Shown: positions 5,981-14,517, counted from the stretch's first letter. The stretch is 16,276 bases of DNA from Desulfobacteraceae bacterium UBA5623 (GCA_002424495.1 DIKH01000252.1:8402-24677), one strand, 5' to 3'. Numbers and translations are program-made. The notes: generated from the sequence alone by a model not told the origin.

Positions 5981-7087
5981 ATGAGGAATGTTCTGATTTG
6001 CACGGTCGGCACAAGCCTAAAGGGAAATCTGGCTAATGCGAAGGATACGCTATTCCCGGATCTTCTGGCTCAGAATAATATCAAGGGGATTTCACTTGCA
6101 CTGTCGGAGATAGACCCCAATGACCGGATTGCGGGCGCTGAGATCAACTCCATTTCCAGCATATTAAAGAAGAAGTTTATCCAAAACCGCTTGTATCTCT
6201 ATCTCCTGGTTTCGGATACGAAAGATGGGGATTTGATAGGCAATATCCTTAAGGCCTATTATGAACGGCGGCAGAATTCATCATATTTTGATCAGGTGCA
6301 ATGTATTACAATTGAAGGTCTTACAGATGAATCCCCTCATCGTTTCCGCACAGAAGGACTGCGTAACCTTGTAAAGGCCATCGCGGAGATAGTCCGCCGT
6401 CACGGATCAGAATCAGTCCTGATCAATGCCACCGGAGGCTACAAGGCCCAGATTTCCTTTGCAGGCATGATCGGTCAGGCCCTGGAAATTCCTGTATGCT
6501 ACCTCTTTGAACGATTTTCCGAGGTCATCGAACTGCCGCCGCAGCCAATATCCATTGACCTCAGTTTCTGGCTGGAAAATGCCGCATTGTTTTTTGATCT
6601 TGCAGGAGATGGGGTAGAGAAAAATCCGACTGTAGAGGATGTACGTTTTGCAAGCCTTGTTGAGGAAATCGAGGTAGACGGCGTCAAACTGGTTGGCCTT
6701 TCCGCCACTGGTCAGCTCTTCCATGAGACATTTCAATACCGCTTTCAGAAACAGCGAGAAATGTTTCTGCCGCCTGATTCTGGACTTGCGCCCGAGGAAA
6801 AGGTCATTAAGTACGAGGACAGTAACACCGGCAAACACGCCGAGCTCAAGCCATACCTGGAGAGGGTCAGCAAAGTTAATTATGTGGTCCGTATATTTAC
6901 CCATTATTACAATCAGGATCTGCCCATAAAAAACTATTTCAGGCCTTCAGCTAAAGGCGGTTTTTCACAGGTGGAAGGCGGTTACAGCAACGGCAAGGCT
7001 GCGACCAAGTTTGATATTGTTACAACGGCAAAAAATAAAGATCAGCGTGATGCCGTCATAGCGGATTTGTCGGGTTTGTTTATTTAA
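5981..7087 (+). CDS. APE2256-like CARF protein with unassigned C-terminal domain (candidate cOA effector)
   Basis: A 368-residue protein. The N-terminal CARF domain (about 1-185) shows LICTVGTSL (5-13) and INATGGYKAQ (148-157), the ligand-binding loops of the APE2256 (TIGR02619-type) family. Residues 195-262 look like a winged-helix linker (VGLSATGQLFHETF). Residues 265-368 form a separate domain: a long helical part (KHAELKPYLERVSKVNYVVR), then strand-like stretches (IKNYF, TKFDIVTTA) and a last helix. There is no HEPN R-x4-6-H in this domain and no PD-D/ExK signature, so it is not a standard Csx1/Can effector. A RelE-like mRNA interferase, as in published CARF-RelE (Cami1) proteins, would fit the size and order, but I cannot confirm it. 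ATG 5981 has GGAGG (5970-5974) 6 bases before it; an earlier ATG at 5975 abuts that site. Confidence 0.8.
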   Translation: MRNVLICTVGTSLKGNLANAKDTLFPDLLAQNNIKGISLALSEIDPNDRIAGAEINSISSILKKKFIQNRLYLYLLVSDTKDGDLIGNILKAYYERRQNSSYFDQVQCITIEGLTDESPHRFRTEGLRNLVKAIAEIVRRHGSESVLINATGGYKAQISFAGMIGQALEIPVCYLFERFSEVIELPPQPISIDLSFWLENAALFFDLAGDGVEKNPTVEDVRFASLVEEIEVDGVKLVGLSATGQLFHETFQYRFQKQREMFLPPDSGLAPEEKVIKYEDSNTGKHAELKPYLERVSKVNYVVRIFTHYYNQDLPIKNYFRPSAKGGFSQVEGGYSNGKAATKFDIVTTAKNKDQRDAVIADLSGLFI

Positions 7088-7097
7088 AACACTCCGA

Positions 7098-7160
7098 TCC
7101 CCCTTTTCATTTATAAAGGGGGAAGAAGTTCTCCTCCCTTTTAAAAGGGCGGCAGGGAGG
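7098..7160. repeat. Two adjacent palindromes between the CARF gene and csm1
   Basis: TCCCCCTTT (7098-7106) pairs with AAAGGGGGA (7115-7123) across an 8-base loop. CCCTTTTAAAAGGG (7136-7149) is a perfect 14-bp palindrome, flanked by CCTCCC (7133-7138) and GGGAGG (7155-7160). No T-run follows. This looks like a dispersed intergenic repeat that may reduce read-through from the CARF gene into csm1. Confidence 0.6.
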
Positions 7161-7207
7161 GATTTATGTTCCCGTAAATTTTAGTCTCAAGGCGATAAGG
7201 AGGAACG

Positions 7208-9775
7208 ATGGACGAAACTATTTTAAAAATAGCCATGGCTGGCTTTTTCCACGACATCGGAAAGCTTGCCGACAGAGAGCTACTGAATATTACAGAGCAA
7301 TATTTCGATAACCATTCCGGCCTTTATCTCCCCTCATGGAATGGTCGGTATTCACATCATCACGCAGTTTATACGGCTGCTTTCATAGAGCATATGAAAG
7401 ATTATCTGCCAAAAGAATTCAACAGTCCTGGCTGGGGAGAAGGCGACAGTTTTATCAATCTTGCTGCAGGCCATCATAATCCTGATACACCCATGCAATG
7501 GATAATCTCTGTTGCTGACCGCATAAGCAGCGGGTGGGACAGGGTTGAATTTGATGAGAAATACAACAAAGCAATTACCCCGAAAGATTATAAAAAGAAC
7601 AGACTGCTGCCGATTTTTGAACATCTTTCGGCAGAGACCGGAAAGCCAGTAGAAACATCGGAAGGTTACAACTACTGCTATGCCCTGAAAGAGATAACGC
7701 CGGGAAATATCCTTCCAAAACTGAAAAACGAAATCTATCCCAAAGACAACGAAATTGCCTCAAAAGATTATCAATTACTTTTTGACGGTTTTGTGGAAGG
7801 CCTAAAGGGGCTGTTTCACCGGCAGGAGAACAAGACTTTATGGTTTGAACACTTTGAAAGTCTGACCATGATTTTTGCCTCGTCGGTTCCTGCCGCCAGA
7901 GCAGGCCATGTGATACCGGACGTATCACTTTATGATCATTTAAAGACAACGTCGGCTATTGCTTCGGCTTTATATCTTTTTCACAAACAGACTGGCAGCA
8001 TGGCCATTCCCGATATCAAGGATGAAGAAAGGGAAAAATTTCTTGTGATTTCAGGTGATTTTTACGGCATTCAGAATTTTATCTTCAGTAGCGGTGATGC
8101 CCAGAAAAACAGGTCGAAGATGTTACGAGGCAGATCTTTTGCGGTATCCCTGTTTTCTGAACTGGCCTCAGACATGCTGTACAGAAAAATCGGCATTCCA
8201 TCTGTATCGGTCATTCTTAACGCTGCGGGAAAGTTTACCCTCATCGCTCCAAACACCAAAGAAACCAAACAGGCACTATTCGAAGCTGAAAAAGAGATCA
8301 ACGAGTGGTTAATAAAAGTCTCTTTCGGCGAGACGGCAATGGGAATAAGCTATGTTGAGGCTGCGGCAAGAGACTTTATAAAAGGCCGGTTTATTGATGT
8401 ATGGGACAATCTTCATAAGCGCATGGAAAAGAAAAAATATCAGAAACTTGATCTGGATCGTTTCGGAGGGACTATTTCAGATTATCTGGACAGCTTTAGA
8501 AATGATCTCAAATATCCTTTATGCCCATTTTGTGGAAAAAGGCCTTCAAGTCCCGAATCCGAGGGTTCGCATTTCGCGGGAGAAAAAACGTCTTCCTGCG
8601 CCCTTTGCCGGGATCACATTTTCTTAGGTGAAAACCTTGTTAAAAAAACTTTCCTTGCGATTACCACCAGAGAGGCTGATAGCAAAGGCGGCAATGACAA
8701 TAAATTACTTGAACCTGTTTTCGGTGAATATCAGGTCGCTTTTCTGGACGGCGCTCTTAAGGAAATGGCAAGATGTGGCAGCCTGTTGAAATACTGGGAT
8801 GTATCAAATAATGCGGAAGGGGAAATAAACAGGAATGTGACCGCCCGCTTTATCAATGGTTATGTGCCGGTTTACACCAAAGAGGATTCAGAAGATCACC
8901 GATTGGGTACGCCGAAAACATTCGGTGATATCGCTAACAATGCTCTTTGTTTTAAAGATGGTAAATATGTTGGGGTGGAGGCGCTGGGAGTGCTGAAAGC
9001 GGATGTGGACAATCTTGGCCTTTTGATGGGCTGCGGACTTAAGGGTGAGTTGTTCACCCTTTCCCGGCTTGCCACATTAAGCCGCCAGCTCAATTATTAT
9101 TTCAGCATTTATCTTCCTTATCTACTTATGACCGAACCGGAGTTCAATAATATTTATACTGTCTTTGCCGGTGGGGATGACCTGTTTTTGATCGGGCCGT
9201 GGAACCGTATCATTCAACTTTCTGAAAAGATAAGAACCACTTTCTCAGAATATGTATGTAAGAATCCTGACATCCATCTTTCTGCTGGAATCTCGCTCCA
9301 TAAGCCAAATACACCGGTTGGTTTTATGGCCGAATCCTCAGAGGCAGATTTGGAATCCGCTAAAGAAGAAGGCAGAAATCGGGTCATGGTTTTTAATGAA
9401 ACCGTTAAATGGGATGAGATGTCGAAATTGACATCCATTCAGAACGAACTTGAAATTTGGATTGATAGAAAATGGATCAATCCAGCCATGCTTTATCGCT
9501 TAAATAAGGTTATGGAAATGGCAGAGCTTGAAAAGCGTCTGCTGAAAAATAATAGGGATGTAATTCATCTGGAAGATATGGAATGTACCAAATGGCGGGC
9601 CATGTTGTCGTACAGTGTAGGAAGAAATGCGGCGAAAGATTTGAAAGCGGAAGAACGGCCCGACGTGGTTGAGCATGTGGGAAAGAGCCTGAACAAGTGG
9701 CTGTCGGAATATGGTTCCAAACTGAAAATACCGGTTTGGAATATTCTTTATAACCGTCGCACTGTCAAAATCTAA
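7208..9775 (+). CDS. csm1: Cas10/Csm1, type III-A large subunit
   Basis: An 855-residue Cas10/Csm1, the signalling and DNA-cutting subunit of the Csm complex. The N-terminal HD nuclease domain shows FFHDIGK with H15-D16, a His cluster at 50-52, H89-H90 and D104. The first Palm domain begins near LVISGDFYGIQNFIF (279-293). C439, C442, C464 and C467 form the zinc finger. The second Palm domain carries FAGGDDLFLIG with GGDD at 655-658, which makes cyclic oligoadenylate from ATP when target RNA is bound. Helical domain D4 follows to the end. Both the HD and GGDD motifs look intact, so DNase and cyclase activities are predicted. AAGGAGG (7197-7203) precedes the ATG. csm2 follows after 15 bases. 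Confidence 0.96.
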   Translation: MDETILKIAMAGFFHDIGKLADRELLNITEQYFDNHSGLYLPSWNGRYSHHHAVYTAAFIEHMKDYLPKEFNSPGWGEGDSFINLAAGHHNPDTPMQWIISVADRISSGWDRVEFDEKYNKAITPKDYKKNRLLPIFEHLSAETGKPVETSEGYNYCYALKEITPGNILPKLKNEIYPKDNEIASKDYQLLFDGFVEGLKGLFHRQENKTLWFEHFESLTMIFASSVPAARAGHVIPDVSLYDHLKTTSAIASALYLFHKQTGSMAIPDIKDEEREKFLVISGDFYGIQNFIFSSGDAQKNRSKMLRGRSFAVSLFSELASDMLYRKIGIPSVSVILNAAGKFTLIAPNTKETKQALFEAEKEINEWLIKVSFGETAMGISYVEAAARDFIKGRFIDVWDNLHKRMEKKKYQKLDLDRFGGTISDYLDSFRNDLKYPLCPFCGKRPSSPESEGSHFAGEKTSSCALCRDHIFLGENLVKKTFLAITTREADSKGGNDNKLLEPVFGEYQVAFLDGALKEMARCGSLLKYWDVSNNAEGEINRNVTARFINGYVPVYTKEDSEDHRLGTPKTFGDIANNALCFKDGKYVGVEALGVLKADVDNLGLLMGCGLKGELFTLSRLATLSRQLNYYFSIYLPYLLMTEPEFNNIYTVFAGGDDLFLIGPWNRIIQLSEKIRTTFSEYVCKNPDIHLSAGISLHKPNTPVGFMAESSEADLESAKEEGRNRVMVFNETVKWDEMSKLTSIQNELEIWIDRKWINPAMLYRLNKVMEMAELEKRLLKNNRDVIHLEDMECTKWRAMLSYSVGRNAAKDLKAEERPDVVEHVGKSLNKWLSEYGSKLKIPVWNILYNRRTVKI

Positions 9776-9790
9776 CAGGAGGGATAAGGG

Positions 9791-10219
9791 ATGGATGAAA
9801 TAGTTTTTTGGAAAGATAGAGAACAAAGAATCATAGATCCAACGCTTTTCTCAAAAACAGCAGAGGAGAAGGCTATTGCTCTATCAAATGAGGCAAGCGG
9901 TAATTTAAATAAAATTACACAGCTTCGGAAATTTTATGATGAAGTTCTACACCTTGATATGGAAGCCAAAGCAAGGGATGCAAAAAAAACAGAGGGGGAA
10001 TGGAATAATATCCTGCCATTGGTTCACATGCTCGTTGCAAAAGCTGCTTATGCAAATGGCCGCAAACTCGTTTCGGATCAATTCCTAAAATTAGTAAAGA
10101 GTTCAGTCAATCAAATTAAAAAACCTGATGACTTAACCGTATTTGCTAACTTTTTTGAAGCCCTTATGGGATTTTACAGACTCTATATTGAAAAACAGAA
10201 AAAGGGAGGATCAAGATAA
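9791..10219 (+). CDS. csm2: Csm2, type III-A small subunit
   Basis: A 142-residue all-helical protein. NKITQLRKFYDEVLHL (about 41-56), then ILPLVHMLVAKAAYANGRK and a C-terminal FANFFEALMGFYRLY, match Csm2. Csm2 subunits stack along the inner side of the complex and contact crRNA and target RNA. AGGAGG (9777-9782) lies 8 bases before the ATG. The TAA shares a base with the csm3 ATG (TAATG), so csm2 and csm3 are translationally coupled. Confidence 0.93.
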   Translation: MDEIVFWKDREQRIIDPTLFSKTAEEKAIALSNEASGNLNKITQLRKFYDEVLHLDMEAKARDAKKTEGEWNNILPLVHMLVAKAAYANGRKLVSDQFLKLVKSSVNQIKKPDDLTVFANFFEALMGFYRLYIEKQKKGGSR

Positions 10220-10917
10220 TGAGACTCGAAGCGATTAAAGAAATTAAGGGTAAAATTATTTTAAAAAGTGGGCTTCATATTGGCGCTGGCGACATGGAAA
10301 TGAAGATCGGTGGCATTGACAATCCGGTTATCAAACATCCTCATACCCAGGAACCTTATATCCCCGGGTCTTCTTTAAAAGGGAAGGTTAGATCCCTGCT
10401 TGAGATGAGAAGCGGTTTGATGGCCAAAACAGATGGGGAACCTGTGTCGGTTAAGACATTAAAGGCCTGTAATGGAAACGGAGAGAAAGAAGCTTGTGTG
10501 AAAATTTTAAAGTTGTTCGGTTCAAGCGGCGCTGAAACTGATCCAAGTCTCGGACCCACGAGGGTTTCATTTGCCGACTGTCCTCTCGATGACAAATGGA
10601 AGGATAAAGCAAGGGAAGATCACTTGTCTTTTACTGAGGTCAAATCAGAAAACTCTATCAACCGGATCAAGGGGACTGCGGAAAATCCCAGGTTTTCCGA
10701 AAGAGTTCCGTCCGGCGCTGAATTCGAATTTACCGTTACCTTGAAACAGTTGAATCAGAACGAAGGCGATCTTGAAGATTTTCTAATGGAAGGGCTTAAA
10801 CTGCTTCAGATGGATGCCCTGGGCGGCAGTGGGAGCCGAGGATATGGAAGGATTGAATTTGAATTCGATGATCCAAAAGTCCAGGACGCTTTTGAAAAAG
10901 CAACACCTCTTGTCTAA
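10219..10917 (+). CDS. csm3: Csm3, type III-A backbone RAMP and target-RNA nuclease
   Basis: A 232-residue RAMP. Csm3 forms the backbone filament along the crRNA and cuts target RNA every six bases. GLHIGAGD (18-25) starts the fold. GGIDNPVIKHP (31-41) places D34 at the position of the catalytic D33 of Streptococcus thermophilus Csm3. IPGSSLKGKVRSLLE follows, and the glycine-rich loop LGGSGSRGYG is at 201-210. All key elements are present, so RNA cleavage is predicted. The start overlaps the csm2 stop by one base. Confidence 0.95.
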   Translation: MRLEAIKEIKGKIILKSGLHIGAGDMEMKIGGIDNPVIKHPHTQEPYIPGSSLKGKVRSLLEMRSGLMAKTDGEPVSVKTLKACNGNGEKEACVKILKLFGSSGAETDPSLGPTRVSFADCPLDDKWKDKAREDHLSFTEVKSENSINRIKGTAENPRFSERVPSGAEFEFTVTLKQLNQNEGDLEDFLMEGLKLLQMDALGGSGSRGYGRIEFEFDDPKVQDAFEKATPLV

Positions 10918-10929
10918 GGAGGTATAAAA

Positions 10930-11973
10930 TTGAAACTGTACGCCATCACGTTAAAACCTGCGTCAGGGTTTGGCACGGCACTTAAAGGAGATACCCTCTT
11001 CGGCCATTTTTGTTGGCAGGCAGCCTATGATTCTTCCTTGATTGAAGGTGGTCTAAAAAACCAGATCGCCTTGTATCCGGAAAAGCCCTTTGCTGTTTTC
11101 TCCTCTGCATTTCCAAAGATGAAAAAGGATACTGCAACTTATGTGCTCAAACGCCCGGAGATTCCCTTTTCATTCATGCTTCCGCCTAAAGAAGACAAAG
11201 CGGCAGATATGCGGCAGAGGAAGGATTTTAAAAAGAAAAAATGGATGCTCGTCAGTGGAGATCTTCATATTGATATCAAGGCCATAAACTATTTCAGTGA
11301 TCATGAACTGCTGAAAGAGGCTCAAACAGTTTTGACCGAGGAAACCAAGCGGCAAATGAAAAAGACAGGGCATTCTGAATTCATGAACTCTTGTTCCCAA
11401 TCCCACAACACGATCAACCGCCTGACCCAGACCACCGGAACCGGCATGTTTGCCCCATACGAAAAGAAAAATCTTTATTATTATCCGGAAACCGAACTGG
11501 TCTTTTTTGTTCTTATCGAAGAGTCTGCGACGGATATTGAACGAATTGCGCTCGGACTTGAGCGGATAGGAAACTGGGGGTTCGGAAAGGATGCGTCCAC
11601 AGGGCTGGGCCGGTTTGACCTTGGCGAGCGGGATGAACTGCCGATTCCATCATGTGATGATTCAAACGCCATTTATGCACTATCCCCTTGTGTGCCGGAA
11701 AAAAATGCTTTTAGCGAAGCTTTTTTTACTCCATTTGTCAGGTTCGGGAAACATGGAGACAGGCTTGCTACTTTCGGTAATCCATTTAAAAATCCTGTAA
11801 TCATGGCGGATGAAGGGGCTGTTTTTATACCAAAGGATAAAGCCCAGTTCAATAAGCCTTACATCGGACAGGCCATAACACACGTATCCAAAGCTATGCC
11901 GGAAACTGTTGTTCAGGGATATGCGCCTTACTTGCCCTTGAAACTGGAGGTAAGAGATGAAACAAGTCTTTAA
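10930..11973 (+). CDS. csm4: Csm4, type III-A RAMP that binds the crRNA 5' tag
   Basis: A 347-residue RAMP. Csm4 caps the filament, holds the 5' handle of the crRNA and contacts Csm1. LKGDTLFGHFCWQ (19-31) near the N-terminus and the glycine-rich WGFGKDASTGLGRF (216-229) identify it. The start is TTG, supported by a strong AAGGAGGT ending 8 bases before it; no ATG serves this frame nearby. The use of TTG here may lower Csm4 yield relative to its neighbours. The 3' end overlaps csm5 by 17 bases. Confidence 0.93.
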   Translation: MKLYAITLKPASGFGTALKGDTLFGHFCWQAAYDSSLIEGGLKNQIALYPEKPFAVFSSAFPKMKKDTATYVLKRPEIPFSFMLPPKEDKAADMRQRKDFKKKKWMLVSGDLHIDIKAINYFSDHELLKEAQTVLTEETKRQMKKTGHSEFMNSCSQSHNTINRLTQTTGTGMFAPYEKKNLYYYPETELVFFVLIEESATDIERIALGLERIGNWGFGKDASTGLGRFDLGERDELPIPSCDDSNAIYALSPCVPEKNAFSEAFFTPFVRFGKHGDRLATFGNPFKNPVIMADEGAVFIPKDKAQFNKPYIGQAITHVSKAMPETVVQGYAPYLPLKLEVRDETSL

Positions 11974-13405
11974 TTGTTTTCTGAAAACCCTTTCCCCTAT
12001 CCACATCGGTTGCGACGAAGTCTATGAACCAATGGGATTTGTGGTTAACGAAAACAAAAATGAACTTACGGCCTTTGATCCCATAAGCCTTATTTCGCAA
12101 ATGAATGATAGTGATAAAAAGCGATTTTCGGAAATATGCTCACGGGGAACAGTCGAATCCATTCTTGAAATATACAAATTTTTAAGAAGAAGGCCGGCTT
12201 CGGGGAAAGCTGTTCAGCTTTGTTTGGGATTCGTGGAACATTATAATAAAACACTTTCCATTCCTGCCAATGAAAAAAGAAAGATCCAGCAGGAATTAAA
12301 CAATTTTGCCATTTCACGGACATCATTTCTTTCAGCCGATGACCGCCCTTATATTCCTGGCTCTTCTCTCAAGGGATCTCTTCGGACAGCATATTTAAAC
12401 GGTTCGGCGGCAAAGACAAAAGTACACCTTCGAGATAAAACGGATAAACAAGCATCAAAAGAACTTGAAGCTAAACTTCTTAATCATGAAAAATCGAAAA
12501 TCGAAACAGACCCCTTCCGGCTGATCAAGGTGTCTGATTTCACACCCGTAGGGGCCGTTCAAACCAAAATCGTATACGCCGTGAATATCAAAAAGAAATC
12601 CGGGAATGAGGCAAAGGGGCCATTTCAGGTACTGGAGACAATCTTACCTGGAAACGTATTTATGGGGAATATCGTAGTGGATGAGCCTTTGTCCGCAAGG
12701 GTGATTAACAAACCGATAAAACTTGAGGGCCTCCTGGAAAGCTCCAGTACATTCTATTCCAGAGAACACAAAAGGGAACAACGGGAATTGAAAAACGCCG
12801 GTATTTCATCAGACAATGCTTTTTTTTGCAAAGATAATATCCCTATACGAATAGGCAGGCATTCCGGTGCGGAATCCGTAACAATCGAAGGACATCGCGA
12901 TATCAAAATTATGGGCGGAAAAGGAAAGAACTCTTCCTTTAAAGATCACGCCACAACCCTGTGGCTTGCCAGCGAACAATCAAAGCCGCAAACAGTCACA
13001 AACTGTAAGCCATTTGGATGGGCTGAATTATGTGAAATTTCTCCTGCAATGGAACAGGATTTTGATAAGGCTGAAAAGGAATGGCGCGACAAACAGAACG
13101 GCTTAATCAAAAAGCTTTCTTTAAGTGATAATGCGCCAAGAGGTAACGCCCGTGAAGTCGAGGTAATTGATCCTGTTCCACCACCTCCGGATTTTGTTAT
13201 TTGGGAAAACGTACACTTAGCATGGTCTCCTGGCGATGGAATCATAACTGCTACATCTGGAGGCAAAAAGGCTACTGTTAAAGGAAAAGAGATCGTTCCG
13301 GAACAACTCAAAAATAGCCTCTTTGGCAAAAAGAAAAGGGCTACTGCCGGAAAAGTAAAAGTCGAGCCGGTAGGTAACGGTTATCGTATTGTTGAAATTT
13401 TATGA
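11957..13405 (+). CDS. csm5: Csm5, type III-A RAMP with C-terminal extension
   Basis: A 482-residue RAMP. Csm5 sits at the 3' end of the crRNA and helps its maturation. SPIHIGCDEVYEP (14-26) near the start, IPGSSLKGSLRTAYL (133-147) and RIGRHSGAESVTIEG support the call. The usual length is about 350-420 residues. Here roughly the last 85 form an extension beginning after a proline-rich linker (DPVPPPPDFV), rich in Gly, Lys and predicted strands (HLAWSPGDGIITATSGGKKA), ending VKVEPVGNGYRIVEIL. The extension could bind RNA; that is inference. GGAGG (11946-11950) lies 6 bases before ATG 11957, within csm4. This is the last gene of the csm set. Confidence 0.92.
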   Translation: MKQVFNCFLKTLSPIHIGCDEVYEPMGFVVNENKNELTAFDPISLISQMNDSDKKRFSEICSRGTVESILEIYKFLRRRPASGKAVQLCLGFVEHYNKTLSIPANEKRKIQQELNNFAISRTSFLSADDRPYIPGSSLKGSLRTAYLNGSAAKTKVHLRDKTDKQASKELEAKLLNHEKSKIETDPFRLIKVSDFTPVGAVQTKIVYAVNIKKKSGNEAKGPFQVLETILPGNVFMGNIVVDEPLSARVINKPIKLEGLLESSSTFYSREHKREQRELKNAGISSDNAFFCKDNIPIRIGRHSGAESVTIEGHRDIKIMGGKGKNSSFKDHATTLWLASEQSKPQTVTNCKPFGWAELCEISPAMEQDFDKAEKEWRDKQNGLIKKLSLSDNAPRGNAREVEVIDPVPPPPDFVIWENVHLAWSPGDGIITATSGGKKATVKGKEIVPEQLKNSLFGKKKRATAGKVKVEPVGNGYRIVEIL

Positions 13406-13566
13406 TAGGTTGTAATTCGCCCGTGCGGTTCTGAAGCATTTGGGAAAGGGATTCAGAAAGAGCAAGGAAAGCTGAAACCGGCTGAGTTTCTTGATTGACG
13501 GTCGGGCTTGAGAAACAGGGGCTTTCAATACCATACATCGGAGGGGAAATATCATGGTCCTAAAAT
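13406..13566 (+). other. Intergenic stretch after csm5 with an orphan start signal
   Basis: No gene is supported here. GGAGGGG (13540-13546) lies 7 bases before an ATG at 13554, a textbook start, but the frame runs only 16 codons (MVLKSTVRGGFAEFPV) and enters the end of the opposing vapC gene. It may be the first codons of a gene that followed csm5 and was cut off when the toxin-antitoxin pair arrived. No clear intrinsic terminator for the csm genes was found. Confidence 0.4.
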
Positions 13567-13986
13567 CTACAGTTCGGGGGGGATTCGCCGAATTTCCGGT
13601 ATAAGATCGAAATGGGTATCGGCAGAGAGAATTTCCTTGATCTCGTGATTGATCATAGTGGCTGCATGAACAGCATCGCGTGTAGTTATGTCGGGATATT
13701 TTTTCAGTAATTCCAGTGCAAGATCCATGTCGTGGATTGTCACGGGAAGTATCTCCACGCAGATCTCCACCAGGGAGGCATAGGCCGTTGCAGCCAGGGA
13801 TGACTTTTTGATCGAGAAAAAGCGGTACAAAATTTCTTGGAGCACTCCGGTGTTCGTAACAACCTGTGTGAGTCCGCCTTTTATTTTTTTTAGTACCTCT
13901 CTGCACGGTTCCCGAAGGGTATGAGGACTCCCTACGGAGTACATGATCACATTGGCATCAATGAACTGACAGTCCTGGGGTTTCAT
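13567..13986 (-). CDS. vapC: VapC-type PIN-domain toxin
   Basis: A 139-residue PIN-domain protein, probably an RNase toxin that cuts a structured RNA such as tRNA. The acidic residues expected at the metal site are D10 (FIDANVIMY), E51 (LQEIL), D104 (TTRDAVHAA) and D123 (LSADTHFD). ATG 13986 is chosen because it overlaps the antitoxin stop as ATGA, the usual coupled arrangement. An in-frame ATG at 14025 would place 13 extra residues inside the antitoxin gene. It is convergent with the csm genes and appears intact. Confidence 0.88.
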   Translation of the reverse strand: MKPQDCQFIDANVIMYSVGSPHTLREPCREVLKKIKGGLTQVVTNTGVLQEILYRFFSIKKSSLAATAYASLVEICVEILPVTIHDMDLALELLKKYPDITTRDAVHAATMINHEIKEILSADTHFDLIPEIRRIPPEL

Positions 13987-14243
13987 GGGCAGGAATACTT
14001 GTTTTTTTGATATTCCGTTTCCCACTCCTGATAATTTTCCGGAGCCGGTGATTCAGGTAAAGAAAGGAGCTGATCCACTGCATTGGAGATACGGCGCTGA
14101 TTGACCTGTTTTAAGTGGCATTCTTCAATCGCCTCCCGAACAAGGGCGCCCAGCTTCTTTTTCTGCTGTGCGGCTATTTCAACAAGGTCCCGGAATTGCT
14201 CCTCTGTTAATAGTACTTGTATTTTTTTTTGGTACTTCGGCAT
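13983..14243 (-). CDS. vapB: VapB-type antitoxin (ribbon-helix-helix-like)
   Basis: An 86-residue protein just upstream of vapC. The N-terminal KKIQVLLTEEQFRDL followed by AAQQKKKLGALVREAIEE fits a ribbon-helix-helix DNA-binding domain (about 6-45), which would repress the operon. The C-terminal part (PESPAPENYQEWETEYQ) is probably the disordered segment that wraps and inhibits the toxin. AAGAGG on the minus strand (14249-14254) lies 5 bases before the ATG. The subfamily is not certain. Confidence 0.8.
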   Translation of the reverse strand: MPKYQKKIQVLLTEEQFRDLVEIAAQQKKKLGALVREAIEECHLKQVNQRRISNAVDQLLSLPESPAPENYQEWETEYQKNKYSCP

Positions 14244-14277
14244 GTTAACCTCTTTTCAGGTGGATGCTAATAAGAAT

Positions 14278-14301
14278 ATTATACAAATACACTTTTGTCA
14301 A
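14278..14301 (-). promoter_or_regulatory. Possible vapBC promoter or operator region
   Basis: On the minus strand, TTGACA (plus 14296-14301) and TATAAT (plus 14278-14283) are perfect consensus boxes. They are only 12 bases apart, too short for a standard sigma-70 promoter, so one box probably works with a weaker partner. A short inverted repeat (ACAAA and TTTGT) lies between them and may be bound by the antitoxin. Confidence 0.35.
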
Positions 14302-14320
14302 TAGTATTAATTTGGCAGTA

Positions 14321-14456
14321 TTGATGAACTCGTAAAAAGTCTTCCAACCGTCATGCCGGACTTGATCCGGCATCCAGAACTTATTGAAATGACTGGATTC
14401 CGGTCTTCGCCGGAATGACGAATGATGGTGTTTTCCGGCTTTTACGAGTTCATCAA
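14321..14456. mobile_element. MITE-like element with 17-bp terminal inverted repeats
   Basis: TTGATGAACTCGTAAAA (14321-14337) is the exact reverse complement of 14440-14456. Inside are two hairpins: ATGCCGGA and TCCGGCAT around CTTGA, and ATTCCGG and CCGGAAT around TCTTCG. CGTCAT and ATGACG, and CATCCAG and CTGGAT, add further outer pairing, so the whole element can fold as a cruciform. It is 136 bp and encodes nothing. I see no clear target-site duplication. I recall similar elements dispersed in Desulfobacterota-type genomes. Confidence 0.8.
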
Positions 14457-14459
14457 ATA

Positions 14460-14487
14460 TTGACTTTATAAATAATCGTACTAAAAT
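14460..14487 (+). promoter_or_regulatory. Candidate sigma-70 promoter of the ATPase gene
   Basis: TTGACT (14460-14465) and TAAAAT (14482-14487) are separated by 16 bases, each with five of six consensus matches. The -35 box begins 4 bases outside the right end of the MITE-like element. The expected transcript would start about 25 bases before the ATPase ATG, which has no good Shine-Dalgarno site. Confidence 0.5.
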
Positions 14488-14517
14488 AAAAGTTAAATCT
14501 ATTATCAGTCGCCTTAT

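Noticed and set aside
6413..6904. A 163-codon minus-strand open frame inside the CARF gene
   Set aside because: It is antisense to a well-supported gene and shows no known motif.
13400..13906. A 168-codon minus-strand open frame overlapping vapC
   Set aside because: It overlaps the PIN-domain frame, which has all expected acidic residues; its own sequence is Cys/Arg-rich and motif-free.
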